From CAZQGO01 sp964593065 (lineage in GTDB: Bacteria > Oederibacteriota > JAAXVQ01): a stretch of DNA of 64,000 bases. A program made the position numbers and the translations under genes. Of this stretch, positions 17,188-24,846 are shown piece by piece; within the stretch, counting starts at the first letter, position 1, and each line of letters starts with the position of its first letter. Location: positions 1-64,000 of the forward strand of contig CAZQGO010000013.1 of assembly GCA_964593065.1 (NCBI GenBank), in the 5' to 3' direction. Under the pieces are notes generated by a model that had not been told where the DNA came from, did not search any database, and worked only from the letters and a program-made list of their open reading frames with translations.

Positions 17188-17484
17188 CTAGGCGCCGGTT
17201 TGCGTTTCCGCCTTTTCGGCCTCTGCAGCCGAAGCGGGCACGATGGAGATGAACCGGCGGCCTTTTTGCCGTCCCTCGAACTTCACGATGCCGTCCCGCG
17301 TGGCAAAAAGGGTGTGGTCCCGCCCCTGGCCCACGTTGCGGCCCGGTTTGAAGTGCGTGCCCACCTGCCGGACCAGGATGCTGCCCGCCGTCACGCTCTG
17401 GCCGCCGAAACGCTTGCAGCCCAAGCGCTGGCCCGGAGAATTTCTGCCGTTGCGCGAAGAGCCGACGCCTTTTTTATGTGCCAT
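17188..17484 (-). CDS. rpmA: 50S ribosomal protein bL27
   Basis: This 98-residue protein is large-subunit bL27, whose N-terminus reaches the peptidyl-transferase centre. The start MAHKKGVGSSRNGRNSPGQRLG matches the family exactly. The open frame two codons longer (MH) is not needed. There is no N-terminal extension of the cleaved Firmicutes type. The C-terminal tail (SIVPASAAEAEKAETQTGA) is longer and more acidic than usual. It follows rplU by 18 bp. Confidence 0.97.
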   Translation of the reverse strand: MAHKKGVGSSRNGRNSPGQRLGCKRFGGQSVTAGSILVRQVGTHFKPGRNVGQGRDHTLFATRDGIVKFEGRQKGRRFISIVPASAAEAEKAETQTGA

Positions 17485-17502
17485 GTGCAACCCCCCCGAA
17501 AA

Positions 17503-17817
17503 CTAGGACGAAACCACGTCCACGATCTTGACCTGGGTGTAATACTGCCGGTGGCCGCGCAGCTTTTCCGAATGCTTGCGCGGCACGTACTTGTAGGAGA
17601 TGACTTTGCGGGCCCGCGCCTGCCGGACGACCTCGCCGATCACCTTGGCCCCGGCCACGAAGGGCTGCCCGATCAGGACTTTTTGCTCGTCGTGGACCAG
17701 TAAAACCCTGTCCAATTCAACGGTTTTTCCGACCGGCGCATCCAGGCGTTCCAGTTTCAGGAACGCACCCTTTTCCGCCTTGTATTGTTTGCCGCCCGAT
17801 TCGATCACCGCGTACAT
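17503..17817 (-). CDS. rplU: 50S ribosomal protein bL21
   Basis: This 104-residue protein begins MYAVIESGGKQYKAEKGAFLKLERL and ends with the RHRQYYTQVKIVDV motif typical of bL21. It is the first gene of the rplU-rpmA unit. A consensus-like sigma70 promoter stands about 50 bp upstream (17863-17891). Confidence 0.97.
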   Translation of the reverse strand: MYAVIESGGKQYKAEKGAFLKLERLDAPVGKTVELDRVLLVHDEQKVLIGQPFVAGAKVIGEVVRQARARKVISYKYVPRKHSEKLRGHRQYYTQVKIVDVVSS

Positions 17818-17862
17818 TTCCGCGTTTCCTCCCGCTCCCGCAAGCTAAAAAACGGAAGTGTG

Positions 17863-17891
17863 AATATATCGAATTTACCCAAAAAAGTCAA
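17863..17891 (-). promoter_or_regulatory. Predicted sigma70 promoter of rplU
   Basis: On the minus strand, -35 TTGACT (17886-17891) and -10 TATATT (17863-17868) are separated by exactly 17 bp. The -10 lies about 46 bp before the rplU ATG. This fits a strong constitutive promoter for ribosomal protein genes. Confidence 0.85.
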
Positions 17892-17971
17892 GCCTTTTTT
17901 GGGCCCGACGGCCCCTGCTTGCGGCGTGCGCTCCGGGCAGGAAAATCCCGGATCCTCGCCCCCCAGATTCC

Positions 17972-18000
17972 TTGACAGCCGCGCGCCGGCCCCCTATGAT
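17972..18000 (+). promoter_or_regulatory. Predicted sigma70 promoter of the SDR gene
   Basis: -35 TTGACA (17972-17977) and -10 TATGAT (17995-18000) have a 17-bp spacer. The ATG at 18027 follows 27 nt later. This is one of the closest matches to consensus in the window. Confidence 0.88.
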
Positions 18001-18026
18001 GATAAAAACTTCAGACAGGGAACGCC

Positions 18027-19007
18027 ATGGCAAGAGTTTTGGTTACCGGAGCCACGGGTTTCATCGGCAGCCACCTGGTGGAAAAACTGGTGTCGGCCGG
18101 CCACGAAGTCCGCTGCCTCGTGCGCAAGACATCCAATCTGCAATGGCTGCCGCGCGAACGGGTCCGCCTGTTCACGTCCGGCGGCTTCCAGCCCGAGGAC
18201 TACCGCCCAGCCCTGCAAGCCGTCGCCGTGGTCTACCACCTGGCCGGCGCCACCAAAGCCCGCAGCCTCGACGAGTACCAGAAGCACAACGTGACCTTGA
18301 CCCGGCACCTGTTGGAGGCCGTCAAGCGGTTCGCGCCCTCCCTGCAGCGCCTGGTTATGGTCAGCAGCCAGGCGGCGGCCGGGCCGGCCGCCCCCGGGGA
18401 AACAGCGGACGAATCCGCCGTCTGCCGGCCGGTCACCTATTACGGGGAAAGCAAACTGGCCGCCGAACGCCTGTTGTCCCTCTATCCCGGCATCCCGGCG
18501 GTGGTCTTAAGGCCGGTTTCCGTGTACGGGCCCCGCGACCGGGACGTGTTGAGCATCGTCAAGATGATCGGGCGCGGCTTCGCCCCCGTCATCGGCAGTC
18601 CGGACCGCCGTCTGACCTTCGTCTTCGTGGAGGATGTGGTCCGCGCCATGCTGCTCGTCGCCGAGGATGCCCGGGCGGTGGGCCGCACCTATTTCGTGAC
18701 CGACGGCAGGGTCTATAGCTGGCGCGAGATGCGCGCCATCATGGAGCGCGTGCTGCGACGCCGTTCCCTGGCCGTGCGGGTTCCGGCACCCTTCGTCTGG
18801 ATGCTGGCCGCCGGCTCGGAAACGTGGTCGCGCCTCACGGGCCGGGCCACGATTTTCAATTTCAACAAGGTCCACGAATTGCTGCAGGTAAACTGGGGCT
18901 GTTCCGGAGAACGTCTCCAGCGGGAGCTCGGTTTTACGCCGAAGTACGACCTGGAACAGGGTTTGCGCCTGACCGTCGCCTGGGCCCGGCAGGCCGGCTG
19001 GCTATAG
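18027..19007 (+). CDS. Extended SDR: NAD-dependent epimerase/dehydratase-like
   Basis: This 326-residue Rossmann enzyme has the nucleotide motif TGATGFIGS (7-15), the HLAGAT strand end (71-76) and catalytic Tyr139-x3-Lys143 (TYYGESK). The VLRPVSVYGPRDRDVL motif is typical of extended SDRs acting on sugars or sterol/ceramide-like ketones. Substrate is not determined. Families like this include the hopanoid-associated epimerases and the bacterial ceramide reductase CerR. It is alone in its transcription unit, with its own strong promoter, about 2.6 kb before the SPT fusion gene. I therefore raise CerR as one possibility only. Confidence 0.85.
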   Translation: MARVLVTGATGFIGSHLVEKLVSAGHEVRCLVRKTSNLQWLPRERVRLFTSGGFQPEDYRPALQAVAVVYHLAGATKARSLDEYQKHNVTLTRHLLEAVKRFAPSLQRLVMVSSQAAAGPAAPGETADESAVCRPVTYYGESKLAAERLLSLYPGIPAVVLRPVSVYGPRDRDVLSIVKMIGRGFAPVIGSPDRRLTFVFVEDVVRAMLLVAEDARAVGRTYFVTDGRVYSWREMRAIMERVLRRRSLAVRVPAPFVWMLAAGSETWSRLTGRATIFNFNKVHELLQVNWGCSGERLQRELGFTPKYDLEQGLRLTVAWARQAGWL

Positions 19008-19022
19008 GGACCGGGTCCCGTC

Positions 19023-19322
19023 CCGCGGAGCTTTCAGGGGAACCACCCCGACCGGATGGGAAATCGTATGGGACTCCCTTCGGTCGCAGGTTCCCCATGC
19101 CGCTGTCGCTGCGCTCTCCCTGGGGGAGGCTTCCCCTATGGCACTCGCCGAAATCGGAAAGGACTCTTCGGCTCGCGGTCGCCCCTCATGGAGTCAGGGG
19201 AATGTTCCCCTGACCACCCCTGGTCCCTGACGGGTCCTGAGCCGATGCGTCCTGCTTTCCTGCCTACTTCAGTCGGGGGCTTCACCGCCCCCGAACCCTA
19301 AGCCTCATCATTTTGATGAGGC
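19023..19322. repeat. Intergenic nested-hairpin repeat, copy B (long form)
   Basis: The start (CCCGCGGAGCTTTC, then TCAGGGGAACC at 19034-19044) and the last 80 bp (19242-19322) match copy A at 13122-13246. Between the arms lies about 150 bp absent from copy A. This inner part ends in another hairpin at 19194-19213 (TCAGGGGAA-TG-TTCCCCTGA). Downstream, the TCGGGGGC / GCCCCCGA stem spans 19273-19294, and a perfect 9-bp stem GCCTCATCA / TGATGAGGC lies at 19302-19322. The open frame across it (19056-19301) is not a gene. Confidence 0.85.
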
Positions 19323-19402
19323 AAAGTTGCGCTTCCGAAATTGCGGGAAATTTGTTAAGCTGGAAAATGCCGGTACGGCTTGGGCCATCTTAACGCAAAG
19401 GA

Positions 19403-20497
19403 ATGCAAAGCCGGATGCCTTCACCCTCCATTGCCCGGTTGGGCGCGGCGCTGTTGGCCGCCAGTCTGCTCGTGGGCTGCTCGGCCATGACTCCGTGGAA
19501 CCGGGCCAACAAGAAAATCGCCCAGTTGTATTATTACGGTCATTACGCCGAGGCGGTCGAAGAAGCGAAAAAGGCCCTGACCTATGCGGAAAAGACTTTC
19601 GGCAGCGGGCATCAGCATGTCGCCACGGCCCTGAGCAACCTGGTTTACCTGTACAGCATCCTGGGCCAATATCAGAAATCGAAGGAACTCCTGCTGCGGG
19701 CCCTGAAAATCAAGGAAAAGGAACTGGGGCCGGACCACGTCACGGTCGGCCTGATTCTGACCCATCTTTCGGAAATATACCGCTACGAGGGCCAGTACGC
19801 CCAGGCGGAGCCCTACGGCATGCAGGGACTGTTGATTCTGCTGAACAAGCTGCCTTCCGACCACCCCAAGCTGCTGGAGGCGCTGAACAACCTGGCCTAC
19901 ATCTATGACGCCCAAAAGAAATACGAGCAGGCCGAGGAGCTGTACCAGAAGGCGCTGACCATCGGGGAAGAGCTCTACGGCGCGGACCATCCCGGCCTGG
20001 GGCCGTATCTGAGCAACCTGGAAATGGTATACCGGCGTTCGGGAAAGATCAAACAGGCCATCGAAATTTCCAAGCGCAAGCTGGCCCTGCAGGCCAAGCA
20101 GGCTGGCCCGGGCCAGAGGGACTACGTGCAGTCCCTCATCAACTTAGCCGACCTGTACCGCAGCGAGGGACGTCTGACGGAGGCTGAATCTCTCTTGAAA
20201 CAAGCCCTCGAGCTGGACGAGACCAAACTGGGCAAAACCCATTTGCGCGTAGCCATGGATTTATACAATCTCGCCGATTTGTATGCGGACGACCGGCGTT
20301 TCTCCGAGGCCGAAACCCTCATGCGCCGGGCCCTGGCCATTTACGAGCGCACCGATACCCCGCGCAATCCTTATTGGATCAAGACCATGACCAAATACGC
20401 CGCCCTCCTGCGCGAGACCGGGCGGGAGGAAGACGCCCGCAACGTGGACCTTCACCTCAAGCAGGGCACCTTCTTGAACGGCAACAAGCCGCGTTAA
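19403..20497 (+). CDS. TPR lipoprotein (kinesin-light-chain-like repeats)
   Basis: This protein of up to 364 residues has a lipoprotein signal ending LLAASLLVGC, so it is probably lipid-anchored. About residues 45-350 contain seven or eight TPR units of the 42-residue kinesin-light-chain type (YAEAVEEAKKALTYAEKTFG, YQKSKELLLRALKIKEKELG, YEQAEELYQKALTIGEELYG, LTEAESLLKQALELDETKLG). The second ATG (19415) gives the cleaner signal peptide and better ribosome-binding spacing. Its 3' end overlaps the opposing glycosyltransferase gene by 4 nt. A scaffold role is inferred. Confidence 0.85.
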   Translation: MQSRMPSPSIARLGAALLAASLLVGCSAMTPWNRANKKIAQLYYYGHYAEAVEEAKKALTYAEKTFGSGHQHVATALSNLVYLYSILGQYQKSKELLLRALKIKEKELGPDHVTVGLILTHLSEIYRYEGQYAQAEPYGMQGLLILLNKLPSDHPKLLEALNNLAYIYDAQKKYEQAEELYQKALTIGEELYGADHPGLGPYLSNLEMVYRRSGKIKQAIEISKRKLALQAKQAGPGQRDYVQSLINLADLYRSEGRLTEAESLLKQALELDETKLGKTHLRVAMDLYNLADLYADDRRFSEAETLMRRALAIYERTDTPRNPYWIKTMTKYAALLRETGREEDARNVDLHLKQGTFLNGNKPR

Positions 20498-21555
20498 GCG
20501 GTCCCCCGGTCCTTCCCCTGTTTTTTCTCGGATTGTTTCTCCAGGACATCCCGGTACAGCGCCAGCAGGCGCTTGCGGATCTCGACCTTGTCGAACTGGG
20601 TGAGCAGCTGCCGGGAAACGTCCCGGCCCTCCTGGCGGTACTTTGGCTCCGTGGCCATGCGCCGGGTCAGCTGGATGAACTCCGCGGTGTCCCGGGCCTT
20701 GAGGTAGGGATTCTCGTACAGTTCCCGGTATTCCTGGATGTCGCGGTAGAGGACCGGCAGGCCCGCGGCCGCGGCCTCGACGGGCACCAAGGGACAATTC
20801 TCCTGGTAACTGGTGAACAGCAGGAGATCGCCGGCGTTGTAGATCGCGGGCATGTCCTTCAGGTCGAACAGGCCCGGAAACCGGATGTGCGGGGGGGCCG
20901 CGGCGATGCGGCGGTTGAGCTTCACGATGCCCTCGGTCATCATCCCGAAGGGGCGCCCGCCCACCCACACGAAGGTGTATTCCGGGCAGCTTTCCGCGAC
21001 GTCGAGAAAATCCTCCACACCCTTGCGCCCTTCCAGCTGCCCCACGCCCAGGACGACGAACTCTTCGGGTTTCAAACCCAGCAGTCTGCGCCCCGCGGCC
21101 CGCTTCTCGGGGGTGGGCGCGAATTTTTCCGTGTGGATCGGATTGTAGATCCGGGCGATGCGCGTCTTGGCCTTCAGGTCGCGGATCGCCCGTTCCACCA
21201 TGGGGGATATGGCGATGCAGACGTCCGCGTAGGAATAAACGCGGCGGAAATACCAGCGCACGAAAGGCATGGCCAGCTTCCAGGCCGGCAGCGAACCCTT
21301 GATGGAATCGGGAATGACGTGCACGGTGAAGACGCGGCGGCCGCGGTAGCGGCGGCCCTTCCAGAAATAATAGGGCCCGTAGGTATGCGCGTGGAAAATG
21401 TCGCCCCACCCCTCCTGGTTGACGACCACCTCCACGTCGGTTCCGGCCTGCAAGAGGTCGACGCAATCCACGAAAGCCGTGTGCACCCCCTGGCCTTTCA
21501 TGATGAACGGGGTTTCCGAAACCACGTGTACGCGCAGGCGCGGGGGTTCAGGCAT
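20494..21555 (-). CDS. GT4-type glycosyltransferase
   Basis: This 353-residue protein has a two-domain GT-B fold. The acceptor side is in SETPFIMKGQGVHTAFVDCV and DIFHAHTYGPYYF. The donor half has VVLGVGQLEGRKGVEDFLDVAE and the E-x7-E-type FTSYQENCPLVPVEAAAAGLPVL. It resembles the family that includes bacterial 1,2-diacylglycerol 3-glucosyltransferases. It follows the SPT-bCerS fusion gene by 50 bp on the same strand, so glycosylation of a sphingoid or diacylglycerol lipid is a testable inference. Confidence 0.85.
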   Translation of the reverse strand: MPEPPRLRVHVVSETPFIMKGQGVHTAFVDCVDLLQAGTDVEVVVNQEGWGDIFHAHTYGPYYFWKGRRYRGRRVFTVHVIPDSIKGSLPAWKLAMPFVRWYFRRVYSYADVCIAISPMVERAIRDLKAKTRIARIYNPIHTEKFAPTPEKRAAGRRLLGLKPEEFVVLGVGQLEGRKGVEDFLDVAESCPEYTFVWVGGRPFGMMTEGIVKLNRRIAAAPPHIRFPGLFDLKDMPAIYNAGDLLLFTSYQENCPLVPVEAAAAGLPVLYRDIQEYRELYENPYLKARDTAEFIQLTRRMATEPKYRQEGRDVSRQLLTQFDKVEIRKRLLALYRDVLEKQSEKKQGKDRGTA

Positions 21556-21605
21556 CCAGTCTCCTCCTTGACGCGGATGAATCCGGCGGCCGGCCGCCGG
21601 GCGGG

Positions 21606-23939
21606 TCAGATTTTCAGCTCGTAGACGCGGTAGATCTTGCTGCGCTGTCCGCCGTTGGACTCGATGGCCTTGCGCAGCAGGCGGTCGTCCTCCGGCACCC
21701 AGGAAAGCTCGCCGCTGGTATAGCCCAAGGCCTGGGCCCGCCGGAAGGATTCCCAGTACAGCAGGGTCTCCAGGCCGCGGCGCTGGTAGGCGCGGCGCAC
21801 GGCCAGCAGGGCGAAACGCAGGGTCTTGATCTGCTTGGAATACCAGTAGAACTTGATCATGTCCGTGATCCCGATGCGGCCGTTGAAGCGCTTCAGGACC
21901 TCGTTGTAGTTGGGCAGGATCAGGGAAAACGCCACCGGCTTGCGCTTCACCAGCACGAAATTGACCAGCTCGGGCACGATCACGGGCTTGAGCTTGGCGA
22001 TGAAATACTTCAGGTCTTCGTTGCTCAAGGGCGTGAAGCCGAACGTCTGGCGGTGCGCGTCGTTCAAGATCTCCATGATGGCCGTCATTTCCCGGCGGAA
22101 GCGCGTCATGCGCAGGTGGCGCACCTTGACGGCCTGCCTGCGCCGGGTGTGTTCCGCCAGCTTTTCCAGGCGCGCGGGCAGCGATTCGCGGACATCCAGG
22201 CCGTAGGCGAAAAAATCCTTGCTTTTTTGAAAGCCGTACTGCTCCAGGAACGCGGCATAGTAGGGTGGGTTATGCGGCATCATGATGGCCGGCGGCGTGT
22301 CAAAGCCCTCCACCAGGCAGCCTAGGCCGTCCAACTGGGAGAAGGCCATGGGTCCCCGCATGAGCGCAAGATTCCTCTCGGCCAGCCAGGTCCGGGCCGC
22401 ATCCAGCAGGGCGGCCGCGGCGGGATAATCCTGCTCCACTTCGAAGAAGCTGAACATGCCCGCGCGTTCCCCGTGCGTCCGGTTGGCGCGGTGGTCCACC
22501 GCGGCCACGATGCGGCCGACCACCTGCTTGCCGCGGCGGGCCAAAAAGGCCTGCGCATCGCCGTGGCGGAAAAAGGTGTTTTCCTCGCGATCAAACACCG
22601 TTTCCACGTCGGTAATCAGCTGCGGAACCCAGTTCCGGTCCTGGCTGTAGATGCCCCAGGGCAACTTCAGGAATTTTTTCTGCTCGCCCTTCTCCTTTTT
22701 CCTGCGGGCCGGCGGTACCGGATACACTTCCACGGGCGCGCCCGGCGCGTTGGGCCCGATGAGGTCCAAGGCCGTGCCGACTTTTTTCAGCTTGTCCAGC
22801 ACGAAATCCAATTCCGCCCGGGTGTGGGTGGCCGTGTAGGATGTGCGCAGGCAGGAGAGGTTGGGCGGCACGGCCGGGGAAACCACCGGGTTGACGTAGA
22901 CGCCCTCCTCCATCAGCATCTTGGCGAACTGGAAGGTTTTCAGGTTGTCCCCCACCAGGATGGGAATGATGGCGGATTCGGTGGGGCCGGTATGAAAGCC
23001 CAGGTCGCGGACGGCTTGCAGCATGTACTGTACGTTTTCCCGGAGCTTCAGCATGCGTTCCGGTTCGCGCTCCAGGATGGTCAGGGCCGCCAGGGCCGTG
23101 GCCACGGCCGCCGGCGGCGGCGCCGCCTGGAAGATGAAGGACCGGGCGTTGTGCTTGAGAAAAGAGATGACTTTCCGCTCCCCGGCGACGAAGCCCCCGA
23201 TGCTGGCCAACGACTTGGAAAAGGTGCCCATGACGAGATCGATTTTATGCAACAAGCCCTGCTCCTCGCCGGCGCCGCGCCCCCGCCTGCCCAGCACGCC
23301 CAGGCCGTGCGCTTCATCCACCATGACCCGGCAGCCGTACTTCTTGGCCAGGGGCACGATCCGCCGCAGGTCGGCCTGGTCGCCCTCCATGGAAAACACG
23401 CCGTCCACCACGATCAGCTTGCCGACGTCCCGGTCCTCCAAGTTGGCCAGGATGCGCTCCAAATCCTCCATGTCGTTGTGCCGGAACTTGATGAGCTTGC
23501 CGAACGCCAAGCGGCAGCCGTCCAGGATGGAGGCATGGTTGGTGCGGTCGGAGATGACGACGTCGCCCTTGCTGACGAGGGTGGAGATGATGCCCAGGTT
23601 GGTGGTAAACCCCGTGGAAAAGACCAGCGCCGCTTCTTTTTCCATAAACTCGGCCAGGCGATTTTCCAGCTCGACGTGCAGGTCAATGGTGCCGTTGAGG
23701 AAGCGCGAACCTGTGCAGCCGCTGCCGTATTTCTGGATGGCGCGGATTCCGGCTTCGATGACTTCCGGGTGGGAAGTCAGGCCCAGGTAGTTGTTGGAAC
23801 CGACCACCACCGTTTTGTGCCCGTCCATCACCACCGTGGTGTCCACCATGGATTCATTGACCCGGAAATACGGGTACAGACCCTGGCGGATGACTTCCTC
23901 GGCATCATGATAATGATAGGCTTTCGCAAATACATCCAT
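21606..23939 (-). CDS. Fused serine palmitoyltransferase-like synthase and bCerS/YghO-like acyltransferase
   Basis: This 777-residue protein joins two enzymes. Residues 1 to about 395 are an alpha-oxoamine synthase (SPT/KBL/BioF group): His135 stacking on PLP (DRTNHASI), Asp208 and His211 (VDEAHG), PLP Lys242 in GTFSKSLAS. A basic linker follows (about 395-425). Residues about 425-777 form an acyltransferase of the YghO/bacterial ceramide synthase type: LPWGIYSQDRNWVPQL, GRIVAAVDHRAN, GMFSFFEVEQDYPAA, MMPHNPPYY and FQKSKDFFAYGLD. In Caulobacter, separate SPT and bCerS proteins make 3-ketosphinganine and acylate it; here both steps would be on one chain. A glycosyltransferase gene follows. A different amino acid or acyl specificity cannot be excluded. 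Confidence 0.88.
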   Translation of the reverse strand: MDVFAKAYHYHDAEEVIRQGLYPYFRVNESMVDTTVVMDGHKTVVVGSNNYLGLTSHPEVIEAGIRAIQKYGSGCTGSRFLNGTIDLHVELENRLAEFMEKEAALVFSTGFTTNLGIISTLVSKGDVVISDRTNHASILDGCRLAFGKLIKFRHNDMEDLERILANLEDRDVGKLIVVDGVFSMEGDQADLRRIVPLAKKYGCRVMVDEAHGLGVLGRRGRGAGEEQGLLHKIDLVMGTFSKSLASIGGFVAGERKVISFLKHNARSFIFQAAPPPAAVATALAALTILEREPERMLKLRENVQYMLQAVRDLGFHTGPTESAIIPILVGDNLKTFQFAKMLMEEGVYVNPVVSPAVPPNLSCLRTSYTATHTRAELDFVLDKLKKVGTALDLIGPNAPGAPVEVYPVPPARRKKEKGEQKKFLKLPWGIYSQDRNWVPQLITDVETVFDREENTFFRHGDAQAFLARRGKQVVGRIVAAVDHRANRTHGERAGMFSFFEVEQDYPAAAALLDAARTWLAERNLALMRGPMAFSQLDGLGCLVEGFDTPPAIMMPHNPPYYAAFLEQYGFQKSKDFFAYGLDVRESLPARLEKLAEHTRRRQAVKVRHLRMTRFRREMTAIMEILNDAHRQTFGFTPLSNEDLKYFIAKLKPVIVPELVNFVLVKRKPVAFSLILPNYNEVLKRFNGRIGITDMIKFYWYSKQIKTLRFALLAVRRAYQRRGLETLLYWESFRRAQALGYTSGELSWVPEDDRLLRKAIESNGGQRSKIYRVYELKI

Positions 23940-24065
23940 GCTCGGTTCCTCTGCCCGCGGCCCGGCGGCGGAGCGAACGCCGTCGCCCGCCGGACGAGAC
24001 GGAATGGAATTCGATTGTACGGTCCCCGTGCTTCCCTGTCAACTCGGCAATGGACCCGTGGCCGC

Positions 24066-24782
24066 CTAGCCCGGCTCCGGCCGGTCCTGCTCCAGGAAGC
24101 TCTCCACGTAAGTTTCTTCCTCGTGCATGTGTTGCCGCTCGAACTCCCGGGCCGTGAAGCAGTTTTTCTCCAACAGCAGCTTGGTCAGGGCCTCGATCCG
24201 GTTGTCGAGGTGACGGACAACCTCGGCGACCGGGTCCGGCAATTGGCCGTGATCCAAGGGCGAGGGCGGACGCTGTCCGGAGGGCAGGCGCACCACCTTG
24301 CCGGGATTGCCCACCACGGTGCACCCCGCCGGCACATCCCGCACGACCACGGCCTGGGTTCCGATCTTGGCGCCCGCCCCGATCACGATCGCGCCCAGGA
24401 TCTTGGCGCCCGCCCCGATCACGGTGTCGGCCCCGATGGTGGGATGCCGCTTGCCGCGGGAGAGCGAGGTGCCGCCCAGGGTGACCCCTTGATAGATCAG
24501 CACCCCCGCGCCCACTTCGGCCGTCTCGCCGATGACCACGCCCGCCCCGTGGTCGATGAAAACCCCCTTCCCGAGCTTGGCGCCGGGATGGATTTCAATG
24601 AGCGTCAGCCAGCGCGAGAGATGGGACACCCACCGCCCCAGGGTCTTGAGCTTGAGGAGCCAGAGCGCGTGGGCCAGGCGGTGGAACCAGATGGCGTGAA
24701 GGCCGGGATAGCACAGCAGGACCTCCAAGAGGTTGCGCGCCGCGGGATCTTTGGCGAATACCGCTCGCACGTTGTCGAACAT
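24066..24782 (-). CDS. cysE: Serine O-acetyltransferase
   Basis: This 238-residue enzyme acetylates serine for cysteine synthesis. Residues about 60-160 form left-handed beta-helix hexapeptides: IEIHPGAKLGKGVFIDHGAGVVIGETAEVGAG contains the catalytic Asp-His pair, and the end is TVVGNPGKVVRL. The C-terminal 65 residues are acidic and helical, longer than in minimal CysE. It is next to the SPT-like gene, which also uses serine, though this may be chance. Confidence 0.92.
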   Translation of the reverse strand: MFDNVRAVFAKDPAARNLLEVLLCYPGLHAIWFHRLAHALWLLKLKTLGRWVSHLSRWLTLIEIHPGAKLGKGVFIDHGAGVVIGETAEVGAGVLIYQGVTLGGTSLSRGKRHPTIGADTVIGAGAKILGAIVIGAGAKIGTQAVVVRDVPAGCTVVGNPGKVVRLPSGQRPPSPLDHGQLPDPVAEVVRHLDNRIEALTKLLLEKNCFTAREFERQHMHEEETYVESFLEQDRPEPG

Positions 24783-24846
24783 GGGTCATCACCCTTTCCG
24801 GTTTCCGTTTCGCGGCCTGGTCCCGGTCCGGCCGGCCGCCGCGCCG

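Noticed and set aside
19056..19301. Open frame of 81 codons in the intergenic repeat
   Set aside because: It lies wholly in the hairpin repeat, and the part shared with copy A encodes different continuations in each place.
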